This document shows positions 1 through 5,787 of a stretch of DNA of 7,156 bases, piece after piece. Below the pieces are notes generated by a model. That model was not told the DNA's origin. It did no database searches and worked only from the letters and a program-made list of their open reading frames with translations. The stretch is from PVC group bacterium (lineage in GTDB: Bacteria > Verrucomicrobiota > Kiritimatiellia > SS1-B-03-39 > PXDE01), in assembly GCA_003566475.1 (NCBI GenBank), contig PXDE01000275.1:1-7156 (forward strand). The letters are read 5' to 3'. Position numbers and translations under genes: made by a program. Positions within the stretch are counted from its first letter, which is position 1; every line of letters begins with the position of its first letter.

Positions 1-150
1 AGCGAGGTTCTGGCATGCATCCCGCATCCCGCATCACGTATCGCGTATCCCGTATCCCGCATCGCGCCCGCCGTCTCTCCCCTCATCCGGCTGAACCAAG
101 GGTTTCAGCGGCTGCGACTGACCACTGAACCCTGAACCCTCGCCCTTCGC
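1..150 (+). repeat. Composite intergenic repeat, copy A (7-bp tandem array plus hairpin block)
   Basis: Seven head-to-tail 7-bp units of the form G[C/T]ATC[C/A/G]C occupy 17-65: GCATCCC twice, GCATCAC, GTATCGC, GTATCCC twice, GCATCGC. They are followed by a CTCATCCGGCTGAACC block at about 82-97, whose GCTGAA/TTCAGC arms form a small hairpin, and then by two tandem CTGAACC heptamers at 125-138. The same order of elements recurs in the same orientation at 2398-2566, so this is a repeat family rather than chance. No ORF or RNA gene is recognisable here. The block lies just beyond the 3' end of the minus-strand gene ending at 162. Its GCTGAA hairpin has no T-tract on that strand, so a terminator role is unsupported. 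Function is unknown. Confidence 0.75.
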
Positions 151-161
151 CGGGAGCCCGG

Positions 162-683
162 CTACGGCGGGGGCAGGGAGCGGAAGGTGGCGAGGGCGGC
201 TTCGGCCGCATCCACGAACTGGCCGAAGTCCTGGACGGCGGCGGAGAAGGTGACGACGCAGGCCCGGCCGTGGCGGTTGAAGAAGAGGATCCGGGTGCGG
301 AGATTCTGACGGGGCAGCCAGGCCTCGACCTGAACCCCCCGGGCGCCTGCGACGTCGACGGTCTGGATGGCCGCGTCCTGGGAACCCATCTGGCGGAACC
401 GGGCGGCCCGCTCCTCGGCGGCCGACGCGGGGTCAGGAAGGGGGTCGGCCGGGCGGCTTTCGATGATCAGCGAGGCCCGGCTCCGCCCGCCGAACGAGGA
501 GGCGACGAAGAACTCGACCTTGCTGCCCTCGTCGGGATGGATGCGCCGGGCCCAGCCCTCGGGCGGCACCAGCTCGAAATAGCCGTGGCGGTCGCGGAAT
601 CGGGCGGCCGGATCGGATTCCGCCAGCGCGGGCGCAGTGAGAACCAGAAGGGCGGAACCGACGAGCAGGCCATGGCGAATCAT
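162..683 (-). CDS. Small exported protein of unknown function (PsbP/DcrB-like fold suspected)
   Basis: The protein has 173 residues. I start it at the internal ATG at 683 rather than at 761: that Met is followed by a clean signal peptide (Ile-Arg-His, then a hydrophobic core to about residue 20, with an Ala-Leu-Ala cleavage site after residue 21), and AGGGAG lies 7 bases upstream on the minus strand. The mature part opens with a Gly-Tyr-Phe-Glu-Leu-Val-Pro-Pro-Glu-Gly-Trp stretch (residues 34-44). That pattern is typical of short secreted domains annotated as PsbP-like or DUF1795/DcrB-like. Alternating hydrophobic strands follow, then a final helix (about 152-167). There is no lipobox Cys and no catalytic motif; the single Cys is residue 142. 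It is divergent from waaC and has its own candidate promoter. The ORF is likely real, but the fold assignment is inference and no function can be given. Confidence 0.75.
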   Translation of the reverse strand: MIRHGLLVGSALLVLTAPALAESDPAARFRDRHGYFELVPPEGWARRIHPDEGSKVEFFVASSFGGRSRASLIIESRPADPLPDPASAAEERAARFRQMGSQDAAIQTVDVAGARGVQVEAWLPRQNLRTRILFFNRHGRACVVTFSAAVQDFGQFVDAAEAALATFRSLPPP

Positions 684-756
684 TGCAGCACTCCCTGCCG
701 GAGCGGTCGCCTGCCTATCGGTGTTCAGACCACGGGCGCACGTCCCGGCACCCGGG

Positions 757-785
757 ATCATGGCAAGCCCGCCCCTTCATGACAA
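757..785 (-). promoter_or_regulatory. Candidate sigma70-type promoter for the small exported protein
   Basis: Read on the minus strand, TTGTCA (785-780; 5 of 6 matches to TTGACA) is followed after exactly 17 bases by CATGAT (762-757; 4 of 6 matches to TATAAT). A TG dinucleotide sits one base upstream of the -10, as in extended -10 promoters. Transcription would begin near 750 and give a leader of about 65 bases before the ATG at 683. Confidence 0.5.
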
Positions 786-822
786 GCTTCCCCCGAAGTT
801 CCCTTCGTGCCTATCCTCTCCC

Positions 823-870
823 CACCCATCCACCCATCCACCCGTCCGTTCATCCAATCATCCATCCATC
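823..870 (+). repeat. CATC-type tetra/octanucleotide tandem repeat abutting the waaC start
   Basis: Twelve consecutive 4-bp units run from 823 to 870. They can also be read as six octamers: CACCCATC twice, CACCCGTC, CGTTCATC, CAATCATC, CATCCATC. The last three tetramers are perfect CATC, and the next unit, CATG (871-874), contains the initiator ATG. The tract is almost free of G and has no purine-rich Shine-Dalgarno sequence. As a leader it would be unstructured and pyrimidine-rich. Copy-number change here would alter the leader length but not the reading frame. Confidence 0.7.
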
Positions 871-871
871 C

Positions 872-1837
872 ATGCGCCTTCTCGTGGTCAAACTCAGTTC
901 GCTTGGTGACGTGCTGCACGCGCTGCCTGTGGTCCACCGCCTGGCGGACGGGCTGGGCGCGGAGGTGGACTGGGTGACCCAGCCCGAGTACGTGCCTCTG
1001 GTGCGATGCGTGGAAAGGGTGGACCGGGTGATCCCGTTTCCCCGCCGCCGGTTCCTGTCCGGTCTGGGCGCCTTTCGGAGGGCGGTCCGGGACCGGGACT
1101 ACGGCCTGGTGCTCGACCTCCAGGGGCTGCTCAAGAGCGCGGTGGCCGCCCGTCTGGCCCGGGGGGAGCGGGTGGTGGGCGTGGCCCGTCGGCGCGAGGG
1201 GGCCGGATGGCTGGTTTCGGACGCGCCTCCGGCCCGGCCCGGGCCCCGCCACGCGGTGGACCGGCTGCTCGATGTGGCCGAGCATCTGGGCCTGGCCCGC
1301 ACGCCGGTGGAGTTCCGGATGCGGGCGCTCCGGGCCGAGGCCGGGCCCGGGCGTCACGTGGGGATGGTCCCGTTTTCGCGCTGGGCGGCCAAGAACTGGC
1401 CGGCCACGAACTTCGCCGAGGCGGCGCGGGCCATCCGGGCACGGAGCGGGGCGGCCGTGCATCTGTTTGGTGGCCCGTCCGACGCGGAGGGCTGCGCGGG
1501 CATCGCCGCCGCGGCGGGGGAGGGGGTGGAGAACCGGGCCGGGCGGACCGGGCTTCCCGAACTGGCGGGCTGGCTGGCTGCCATGGACGCGGTGCTGAGC
1601 GTGGACAGCGGCCCCATGCATCTGGCGGCGGCCATGGGCACGCCGGTAGTGGCGCTGTTCGGGCCGACCGACCCGCGGCTCACCGGACCCTACGGCCCGG
1701 GGCATGTCGTCATCACGCCGCCCGGGCATGCGCCGGATCATCGGTACAAGGGCGACGACGACACCCTGATCCGGGGCATCGCGGTGGAATCGGCGGTGCA
1801 GGGGGTGCTGGGCCTGTTGTCCCACGTCCAGGGGTGA
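872..1837 (+). CDS. waaC: Lipopolysaccharide heptosyltransferase I (GT9 family)
   Basis: The 321-residue enzyme matches the usual WaaC length of about 320. WaaC transfers L-glycero-D-manno-heptose from ADP-heptose to the Kdo region of lipid A on the cytoplasmic face of the inner membrane, an early step of LPS inner-core assembly. The N-terminal GT-B half opens with Lys-Leu-Ser-Ser-Leu-Gly-Asp-Val-Leu, placing Asp13 at the family's catalytic-base position, and residues 33-56 resemble the acceptor-side region of WaaC. The C-terminal half has Ala-Ala-Lys174-Asn-Trp-Pro and Asp245-Ser-Gly-Pro-Met-His, followed by Phe-Gly-Pro-Thr-Asp-Pro (263-268); these are the ADP-heptose site signatures of the GT9 family. 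The start at 872 is chosen because the family N-terminus begins there; upstream in-frame codons translate only the CATC repeat and antisense of the divergent gene. No Shine-Dalgarno sequence is visible. WaaC rather than WaaF or WaaQ is my best reading from the N-terminus. No LPS neighbours lie in the window. Confidence 0.88.
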   Translation: MRLLVVKLSSLGDVLHALPVVHRLADGLGAEVDWVTQPEYVPLVRCVERVDRVIPFPRRRFLSGLGAFRRAVRDRDYGLVLDLQGLLKSAVAARLARGERVVGVARRREGAGWLVSDAPPARPGPRHAVDRLLDVAEHLGLARTPVEFRMRALRAEAGPGRHVGMVPFSRWAAKNWPATNFAEAARAIRARSGAAVHLFGGPSDAEGCAGIAAAAGEGVENRAGRTGLPELAGWLAAMDAVLSVDSGPMHLAAAMGTPVVALFGPTDPRLTGPYGPGHVVITPPGHAPDHRYKGDDDTLIRGIAVESAVQGVLGLLSHVQG

Positions 1838-1859
1838 GCAAAGGCGCCGCCGCGTAACC

Positions 1860-1970
1860 CGGCCTAGGGTGGAACCCCAGGACCGCCGCCCCCACCCCAT
1901 CCGCCCTGAAGGGGCGGCCGCACGCATGGAGCCCGACCGCATGCCATGGTACGGCGGGCCTGTTCCGCCT
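1860..1970. repeat. Tandem-hairpin intergenic element
   Basis: Successive small inverted repeats follow waaC. CTAGGGT/AACCCCAG at 1864-1880 forms 6 pairs plus one mismatch around a 3-base loop. CCGCCC/GGGCGG at 1901-1917 forms 6 pairs with a 5-base loop. GCATG/CATGC lies at 1924-1944, and GGCGG/CCGCC at 1953-1969. No T-run follows any of them, so a standard intrinsic terminator is not supported, although the first lies 26 bases after the waaC stop. The array looks like a REP-type dispersed noncoding element. Similar hairpin strings occur between genes in PVC-group genomes as far as I recall. No transposase is present. Confidence 0.45.
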
Positions 1971-1990
1971 CCGGCGTGCCGCGCCGTAGT

Positions 1991-2254
1991 CAGCGAAGGC
2001 GGGCGGCAGCCAAGGCGGTGTCGCACGGGGTGAGGTCGCTATGTGGCCTGATGGGTCGGGAGGTTTCGAGGTGAACGCCGGGCCTTGGCTGACCGATGCC
2101 ACCGCAGTCCAGAACGGGGGCCGCCGGGCCGACGGGCCACGATGTGGACTGCGGCGGCATGGCCCCCCGGACGGCACCGGGCCTGCGGCACGTACCATGG
2201 TCCCCACGCCCCGCTGGCGCCGCCGCGACCCCGGCGACGCCGCTTTGGCTGACC
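1991..2254. repeat. Recurring 10-20 bp motif in both orientations (TTGGCTGACC family)
   Basis: TTGGCTGACC occurs at 2085-2094 and again at 2245-2254, each preceded within a few bases by ACGCCG. An inverted relative lies at 2005-2024: its reverse complement, GCGACACCGCCTTGGCTGCC, matches 2234-2254 at about 18 of 20 positions with one 1-base gap. A shorter degenerate copy, CAGCGAAGGCGG at 1991-2002, sits beside CAGCCAAGGCGG at 2008-2019. This gives three or four copies of one motif in about 260 bp without a gene. No function is apparent. Confidence 0.5.
2096..2160. repeat. 16-bp inverted repeat
   Basis: The arms are ATGCCACCGCAGTCCA (2096-2111) and TGGACTGCGGCGGCAT (2145-2160). They are complementary at 15 of 16 positions, with one A/C mismatch. 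The 33-base loop is itself GC-rich. There is no flanking T-run, and no ORF with coding character overlaps it. It could be the stem of a structured RNA, a cruciform, or a mobile-element end; the sequence does not decide between these. Confidence 0.6.
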
Positions 2255-2360
2255 TCGGAAAGACCGTGATCCGAGACGGAGGGCGCCTGCCCCCGTGCCC
2301 TGCCCCCAAAAGGAGACGTCGGCTCCGGGAGAAATCCCGTGCCATCCGAGGGCTCCCAGA

Positions 2361-2386
2361 GGCCCGGGGGGAGGCCCCCCCGGGCC
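2361..2386. repeat. Pure-GC 11-bp hairpin
   Basis: GGCCCGGGGGG (2361-2371) is perfectly complementary to CCCCCCGGGCC (2376-2386) across a 4-base loop. The stem would be extremely stable. It is not followed by T residues on the plus strand or preceded by A residues, so it lacks the tail of an intrinsic terminator. It directly precedes the second heptamer array. Confidence 0.55.
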
Positions 2387-2397
2387 ACGGGAAGGCC

Positions 2398-2566
2398 GCA
2401 TCACGCATCGCGTATCCCGTATCGCGCATCCCGCAACTTGTCCGACGAAGCTTCTGAGCGAAGTCGGATCGCCCCGTGTCTCACCCCTTATCCGGCTGAA
2501 CCCCGCCGTGGCGGGGTCCAGCGGCGGGGACTGACCCCCGAATCCTGACCACTCGATCCTCGCCAC
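2398..2566 (+). repeat. Composite intergenic repeat, copy B
   Basis: Five tandem heptamers lie at 2398-2432 (GCATCAC, GCATCGC, GTATCCC, GTATCGC, GCATCCC). They are followed by a TTATCCGGCTGAACC block (about 2488-2502), GACTGAC (2529-2535) and a terminal GATCCTCGCC, in the same order and orientation as at 1-150. Unlike copy A it carries an extra segment at about 2433-2475 with a TCCGAC/GTCGGA inverted repeat (2441-2446 and 2463-2468). The hairpin in the shared block also differs: here GCTGAACCCCGCC pairs with GGCGGGGTCCAGC around a 2-base loop with a single mismatch, whereas copy A has a shorter GCTGAA/TTCAGC stem. Keeping a stem while changing its sequence hints at selection for structure. 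Confidence 0.75.
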
Positions 2567-2583
2567 GCGGAGTGGCCCGCCGC

Positions 2584-2612
2584 TTTACGATCTCCGGTGG
2601 GGGGGCTATAGT
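2584..2612 (+). promoter_or_regulatory. Candidate sigma70-type promoter for the FGE-fold gene
   Basis: TTTACG (2584-2589; 4 of 6 consensus) is followed after 17 bases by TATAGT (2607-2612; 5 of 6 consensus). Transcription would start near 2619 and give a leader of about 27 bases, which holds the CGGAG Shine-Dalgarno sequence at 2632-2636 before the ATG at 2646. Confidence 0.6.
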
Positions 2613-2645
2613 GGATGGTTCGAAGCCCGCACGGAGACCCTGCGC

Positions 2646-4466
2646 ATGAAAGTCCGGCTGATGATACTGATGATGCTTGGCCTGCCCCTTGCGGCGGGCG
2701 CCCTGAACCGCGAGGACCTGTCGGAGGAGGCGCGGGAGCTGGTGCCGACCGAGGAGCTGGCCATCCTCACCCTGCGCGACGGGTCGGAGGTCCGGGGGCG
2801 GGTGCTGCGCGAGGACGACGATCATGTGTTCATCGAGGTGCAGCGCGGCCAGTCGAGAATCACCCGGGCTATCCGCAAGGCCGTGATTGCGGACCGGGAG
2901 CAGGGCGACCTGGCCAACCAGTTCGCCACCGCCATCCTCCGGCGGGAGCTGAATCCCCGGGCCAGTCTCAGCCGGCCCCAGTACGAGTCCTCGATCCGTC
3001 TGTTCGAGGAGTTCCTGCAGGTGGCCCCCGACCATGCCCGCGCGGCCGAGGTCCGGACCCGCCTGGAGGAGTTCCGCCAGGAGCTGGGCTACCTCCGCCG
3101 GGGGTTCGAAAAGGTGGAGGGCGACTGGCTGCCGCCAGTGCAGGCGGCGGCCCGCAAGTATCGGATGGCCCAGGAGCGGATCGAGAGGCTCGAGGAACGG
3201 TTCCGGGGCATCCGGAATCCGGACTGGAAGGAGAACCCCCAGGCCCGCGAATACTACGACCGCATGGTGGTGATCCGTCGCGACTCCGCCCGTAACCTCC
3301 CCATGATGGTGACCAACATCCTTCCCGAACTCCTGGAGCGGGAGGACTTCGATTCGGCGGCGGCGGAGGTGCAGGCGTTCTCCAGGTTCTGGATCACCGA
3401 GGTCCTGCAGAACGAGGCGGCGGCCAGCCTGTTCGGCTCGGATGCGGCCCGGCTGTTCGAGGCCATGGACTTCCGGCTGATCATCGACCGCAAGGAGCAG
3501 GTGCTGCGGCGCTATGTCGAGGCGGGCAAGGGCGACGACCCGCCGTCCGACAGCCTGACCATTCCCGAAGGGATGGCCTTTGTCCCCGCCGGGTTCTTTC
3601 TCATGGGCCGGCTGGACGGGCGGTACGGCATGGACACCTTCCCGGCTCACCTCGTGGATCTCGACGCCTTCCTCATCGACAAGCGCGAGGTGACCAACGC
3701 GGAGTATCGGGAGTTCGTCAACCATGTGCGGGCCACCGGCGACTCGTCCATGCAGCATTCCGACGCTCCGCCCCTCAAGGACCACACCCCGGCGGGGTGG
3801 GGGGTGCCCGCTCTGGCCGGCGACAACCAGCCGGTGGTGGGCATCGACTGGTTCGACGCCTACGCCTACGCGGCGTGGCGGGGCAAGCGCCTGCCCACCG
3901 AGGCCGAATGGGAGAAGGCCGCGCGCGGCATGACCACCCATGCCTATCCCTGGGGCGACCGCGCCCCGTCGCAGACCCCGGTGAACACCGAGGGCGGGCG
4001 GCGCTGGCTCCAGGCGCAGATCGAGGCGGTGATGCCCGTGGACGAGGGGCGGGGCGGACTGTTCGGGGGGCGCGGCCAGCCGGCGGAGCCCCCTTCCCTG
4101 AATCTCCCGGCCCGCACCTGGGCGGTGGACGCCCAGCTTCCTCCGGAGGCGGGTCTGCACGGATACACCACCGACCTCCATGCCCGCAGCCCCTACGGGC
4201 TGCTGCACATGGCGGGCAACGCGGCCGCCTGGGGGGCCGACCGCTACGATCCCCGCTACTACGGACGCTCCCCGCTGCGCAATCCCCCCGGCCCCTCCGA
4301 AGGCAACCGGCGGGTCTTCCGGGGCGGGGCCTATGTCAGCAATGACGAGCAGGCGGCTCTATGGTACCGGGGCGTGGCCGCGCCCAACACCCCGGAGTGG
4401 AAGGGCCTGATCGGCGGCCGACCCGCCGTGGGGCTCCGCTGCGCCAAGGATCTGCCGCCCCGCTGA
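2646..4466 (+). CDS. Exported FGE/SUMF1-fold protein lacking catalytic cysteines
   Basis: The protein has 606 residues. It starts with a signal peptide (Lys-Val-Arg, hydrophobic core to about residue 16, likely cleavage after Ala-Gly-Ala19), so it should act outside the cytoplasm. Residues 38-83 form a short beta-rich segment (Leu-Arg-Asp-Gly-Ser-Glu-Val-Arg-Gly-Arg-Val) like the SH3/LSm-type domains of PVC secreted proteins. Residues 85-295 are charged and helical, with possible coiled coil around 135-190. Residues 305-603 are a formylglycine-generating-enzyme-type domain: Met-Ala-Phe-Val-Pro-Ala-Gly-Phe-Phe-Leu-Met-Gly (310-321), Lys-Arg-Glu-Val-Thr-Asn-Ala-Glu-Tyr (346-354), Arg-Leu-Pro-Thr-Glu-Ala-Glu-Trp-Glu-Lys-Ala-Ala-Arg (415-427), Met-Ala-Gly-Asn (522-525), Arg-Gly-Gly-Ala-Tyr (559-563). 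The two active-site cysteines of true FGE, expected just after Arg-Gly-Gly-Ser-Tyr, are absent; the only Cys is residue 599. It therefore should not make formylglycine and is more likely a binding or structural relative. About 65 extra residues (446-513) sit before the Met-Ala-Gly-Asn motif. Substrate and partners are unknown. Confidence 0.88.
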   Translation: MKVRLMILMMLGLPLAAGALNREDLSEEARELVPTEELAILTLRDGSEVRGRVLREDDDHVFIEVQRGQSRITRAIRKAVIADREQGDLANQFATAILRRELNPRASLSRPQYESSIRLFEEFLQVAPDHARAAEVRTRLEEFRQELGYLRRGFEKVEGDWLPPVQAAARKYRMAQERIERLEERFRGIRNPDWKENPQAREYYDRMVVIRRDSARNLPMMVTNILPELLEREDFDSAAAEVQAFSRFWITEVLQNEAAASLFGSDAARLFEAMDFRLIIDRKEQVLRRYVEAGKGDDPPSDSLTIPEGMAFVPAGFFLMGRLDGRYGMDTFPAHLVDLDAFLIDKREVTNAEYREFVNHVRATGDSSMQHSDAPPLKDHTPAGWGVPALAGDNQPVVGIDWFDAYAYAAWRGKRLPTEAEWEKAARGMTTHAYPWGDRAPSQTPVNTEGGRRWLQAQIEAVMPVDEGRGGLFGGRGQPAEPPSLNLPARTWAVDAQLPPEAGLHGYTTDLHARSPYGLLHMAGNAAAWGADRYDPRYYGRSPLRNPPGPSEGNRRVFRGGAYVSNDEQAALWYRGVAAPNTPEWKGLIGGRPAVGLRCAKDLPPR

Positions 4467-4499
4467 GGCCGCGGCGGACGCCGCCCGGAGCGATCCCGC

Positions 4500-4528
4500 T
4501 TGCGCCGGGGCGGGTTCTCGGGGATAAC
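4500..4528 (+). promoter_or_regulatory. Weak candidate promoter for metK
   Basis: TTGCGC (4500-4505; 3 of 6 consensus) and GATAAC (4523-4528; 4 of 6) are separated by 17 bases. Transcription would start near 4535, leaving a leader of about 24 bases with AGGAG at 4545-4549. The 92-bp gap from the preceding stop contains GC hairpins (for example GCGGC/GCCGC at 4471-4484) but no T-tract, so read-through from the upstream gene is also possible. No SAM riboswitch fits in this leader. Confidence 0.35.
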
Positions 4529-4558
4529 TGCGGGCTCATTTCCCAGGAGCCACCGCCC

Positions 4559-5719
4559 ATGACCCACGTGTTCTCGTCCGAATCCGTCACCGAAGGCCAT
4601 CCCGACAAGGTGTGCGATGGCATCTCCGACGCCATCCTCGACGCCTTGCTCCGCCAGGATCCGGCCAGCCGGGTGGCGGTGGAGGCCCTGGTCAAGACCG
4701 GCCTCGTCGTGGTGGCGGGCGAGGTCACCACCACCGCCAAGGTCGACTACGCGGCCATCGCCCGCGACAAGGTGGTCCGTATCGGGTACGACGACCCGTC
4801 GGCCGGGTTTGACGGGCACTCCGTGGCCGTGCTCCCCGCCGTGGAACGGCAGTCCCCCGACATCTCGCAGGGCGTGACCGCCGGCAAGGGCCGGTTCAAG
4901 GAGCAGGGGGCGGGCGACCAGGGCATGATGTTCGGCTACGCCTGCCGGGAGACCCGGGAGCTGATGCCCCTGCCCATCATGCTGGCCCACCGGCTCTCCG
5001 AGCGGCTGGCCGCCTGCCGCCGCAAGGGCGTGCTCGACTTCCTCCGGCCCGACGGGAAGTCGCAGGTGTCGGTGGTGTACGAGGACGACCGGCCCGTCCG
5101 GGTGGACACCGTGGTGATCTCCACCCAGCATTCCGCCGAGGTCAGGGACAAGGCCCTCCGCGAGGGCATCCTGGAGGAGGTCATCCGCAAGGTGGTGCCG
5201 GCCAAGCTTCTGCATCCCCGGACGCGCTACCTGATCAACCCCACCGGCCGGTTCGTGGTCGGCGGGCCTCAGGGCGACTGCGGGCTCACCGGGCGGAAGA
5301 TCATCGTGGACACCTACGGCGGCATGGCCCGGCACGGCGGCGGGGCCTTCTCCGGCAAGGACCCCTCCAAGGTCGACCGCAGCGCCGCCTACATGGCCCG
5401 CTACGTGGCCAAGAACATCGTGGCCGCCCGGCTGGCCGAGCGGGCCGAGGTCCAGCTCGCCTACGCCATCGGCTATCCCGAGCCGGTGTCGGTGATGGTG
5501 ACCACCTTCGGCACCGGCACCGTGGACGACGCCCGCATCGAGAAGGCGGTGCGCAAGGTGTTCGGCCTGAAGCCGGCCCAGATCGTGGAGACCCTGGACC
5601 TCCTGCGGCCCATCTACGAGGTGACCTCCGCCTACGGGCACTTCGGCCGGAAGGGCGGCAACGGGGCCTTCCCCTGGGAGAAGACCGACCGGGCCGAGGC
5701 GCTCCGCGCGGCGGTCTGA
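4559..5719 (+). CDS. metK: S-adenosylmethionine synthetase (methionine adenosyltransferase)
   Basis: The 386-residue protein has the usual length for bacterial MetK. It makes S-adenosylmethionine from methionine and ATP in the cytoplasm, releasing phosphate and pyrophosphate, and supplies the cell's main methyl donor. Diagnostic stretches in order: Ser-Glu-Ser-Val-Thr-Glu-Gly-His-Pro-Asp-Lys (7-17, ATP site), Gly-Ala-Gly-Asp-Gln-Gly-Met-Met-Phe-Gly-Tyr-Ala (117-128, family signature 1), Asn-Pro-Thr-Gly-Arg-Phe (227-232), Thr-Tyr-Gly-Gly (252-255), and Gly-Gly-Gly-Ala-Phe-Ser-Gly-Lys-Asp (260-268, the P-loop-like signature 2). It ends in the typical His-Phe-Gly-Arg plus Pro-Trp-Glu-Lys-Thr-Asp tail. 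The start at 4559 matches the family N-terminus and has AGGAG 9 bases upstream. All key residues are present and the frame is intact. A terminator-like hairpin follows at 5755-5787. Confidence 0.98.
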   Translation: MTHVFSSESVTEGHPDKVCDGISDAILDALLRQDPASRVAVEALVKTGLVVVAGEVTTTAKVDYAAIARDKVVRIGYDDPSAGFDGHSVAVLPAVERQSPDISQGVTAGKGRFKEQGAGDQGMMFGYACRETRELMPLPIMLAHRLSERLAACRRKGVLDFLRPDGKSQVSVVYEDDRPVRVDTVVISTQHSAEVRDKALREGILEEVIRKVVPAKLLHPRTRYLINPTGRFVVGGPQGDCGLTGRKIIVDTYGGMARHGGGAFSGKDPSKVDRSAAYMARYVAKNIVAARLAERAEVQLAYAIGYPEPVSVMVTTFGTGTVDDARIEKAVRKVFGLKPAQIVETLDLLRPIYEVTSAYGHFGRKGGNGAFPWEKTDRAEALRAAV

Positions 5720-5740
5720 CGGACAACGGATTTCCGCGCA

Positions 5741-5769
5741 TTGACAGTCCCGCGGGCAGGGGGTTTACT
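5741..5769 (+). promoter_or_regulatory. Candidate sigma70-type promoter for the fmdB cluster
   Basis: A perfect TTGACA (5741-5746) is followed after 17 bases by TTTACT (5764-5769; 4 of 6 matches to TATAAT). Transcription would begin near 5776, with AGGAGG at 5793-5798 ahead of the ATG at 5810. The -10 lies inside the loop of the terminator-like hairpin that could end metK transcripts. Confidence 0.6.
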
Positions 5770-5787
5770 TGCCTGCCAGTCTTTTTT
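5755..5787 (+). terminator. Intrinsic terminator-like hairpin after metK
   Basis: GGCAGG (5755-5760) pairs with CCTGCC (5772-5777) across an 11-base loop. AGTC and a run of six T (5782-5787) follow. The stem is short for a terminator, but it is the only inverted repeat in the window followed by a T-tract. It lies 36 bases past the metK stop. A transcript starting near 5776 from the overlapping promoter would lack the left arm and so would not be terminated. Confidence 0.45.

Noticed and set aside
17..65. Heptamer array considered as a CRISPR
   Set aside because: The units are 7 bp head to tail without spacers. CRISPR repeats are longer and separated by unique spacers.
683..871. N-terminal extension of waaC to the ATG at 683
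   Set aside because: The extra 63 residues would be translated from antisense of the neighbouring gene's leader and from the CATC repeat. The WaaC family N-terminus begins at 872.
1864..1917. Hairpins after waaC as an intrinsic terminator
   Set aside because: Neither hairpin is followed by a T-tract, so the typical terminator tail is missing. They fit better as units of a repeat element.
758..2026. Minus-strand open frame (422 codons) spanning the waaC region
   Set aside because: It is antisense to waaC and runs through the CATC repeat, which it translates as Trp-Met-Asp-Gly-type periodic sequence. No domain or ribosome site supports it.
2041..2457. Plus-strand open frame (138 codons) in the gene-free region
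   Set aside because: It crosses inverted repeats and the heptamer array. It is rich in Arg, Pro and Gly, has no Shine-Dalgarno sequence and shows no recognisable domain. Overlapping open frames on both strands here are similar noise.
2481..4208. Long minus-strand open frame (575 codons) opposite the FGE-fold gene
   Set aside because: It is antisense to a clear protein with family motifs. Its translation is His/Gly/Pro/Leu-rich with no signature, as expected for the shadow of a GC-rich gene.
4467..4558. SAM riboswitch ahead of metK
   Set aside because: The gap is 92 bp. The predicted transcript leader is only about 24 bases, and no SAM-I or SAM-II core elements are visible.
4331..5641. Long minus-strand open frame (436 codons) opposite metK
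   Set aside because: It is antisense to an intact metK. The His/Gly-rich composition arises from third-position GC bias on the other strand.
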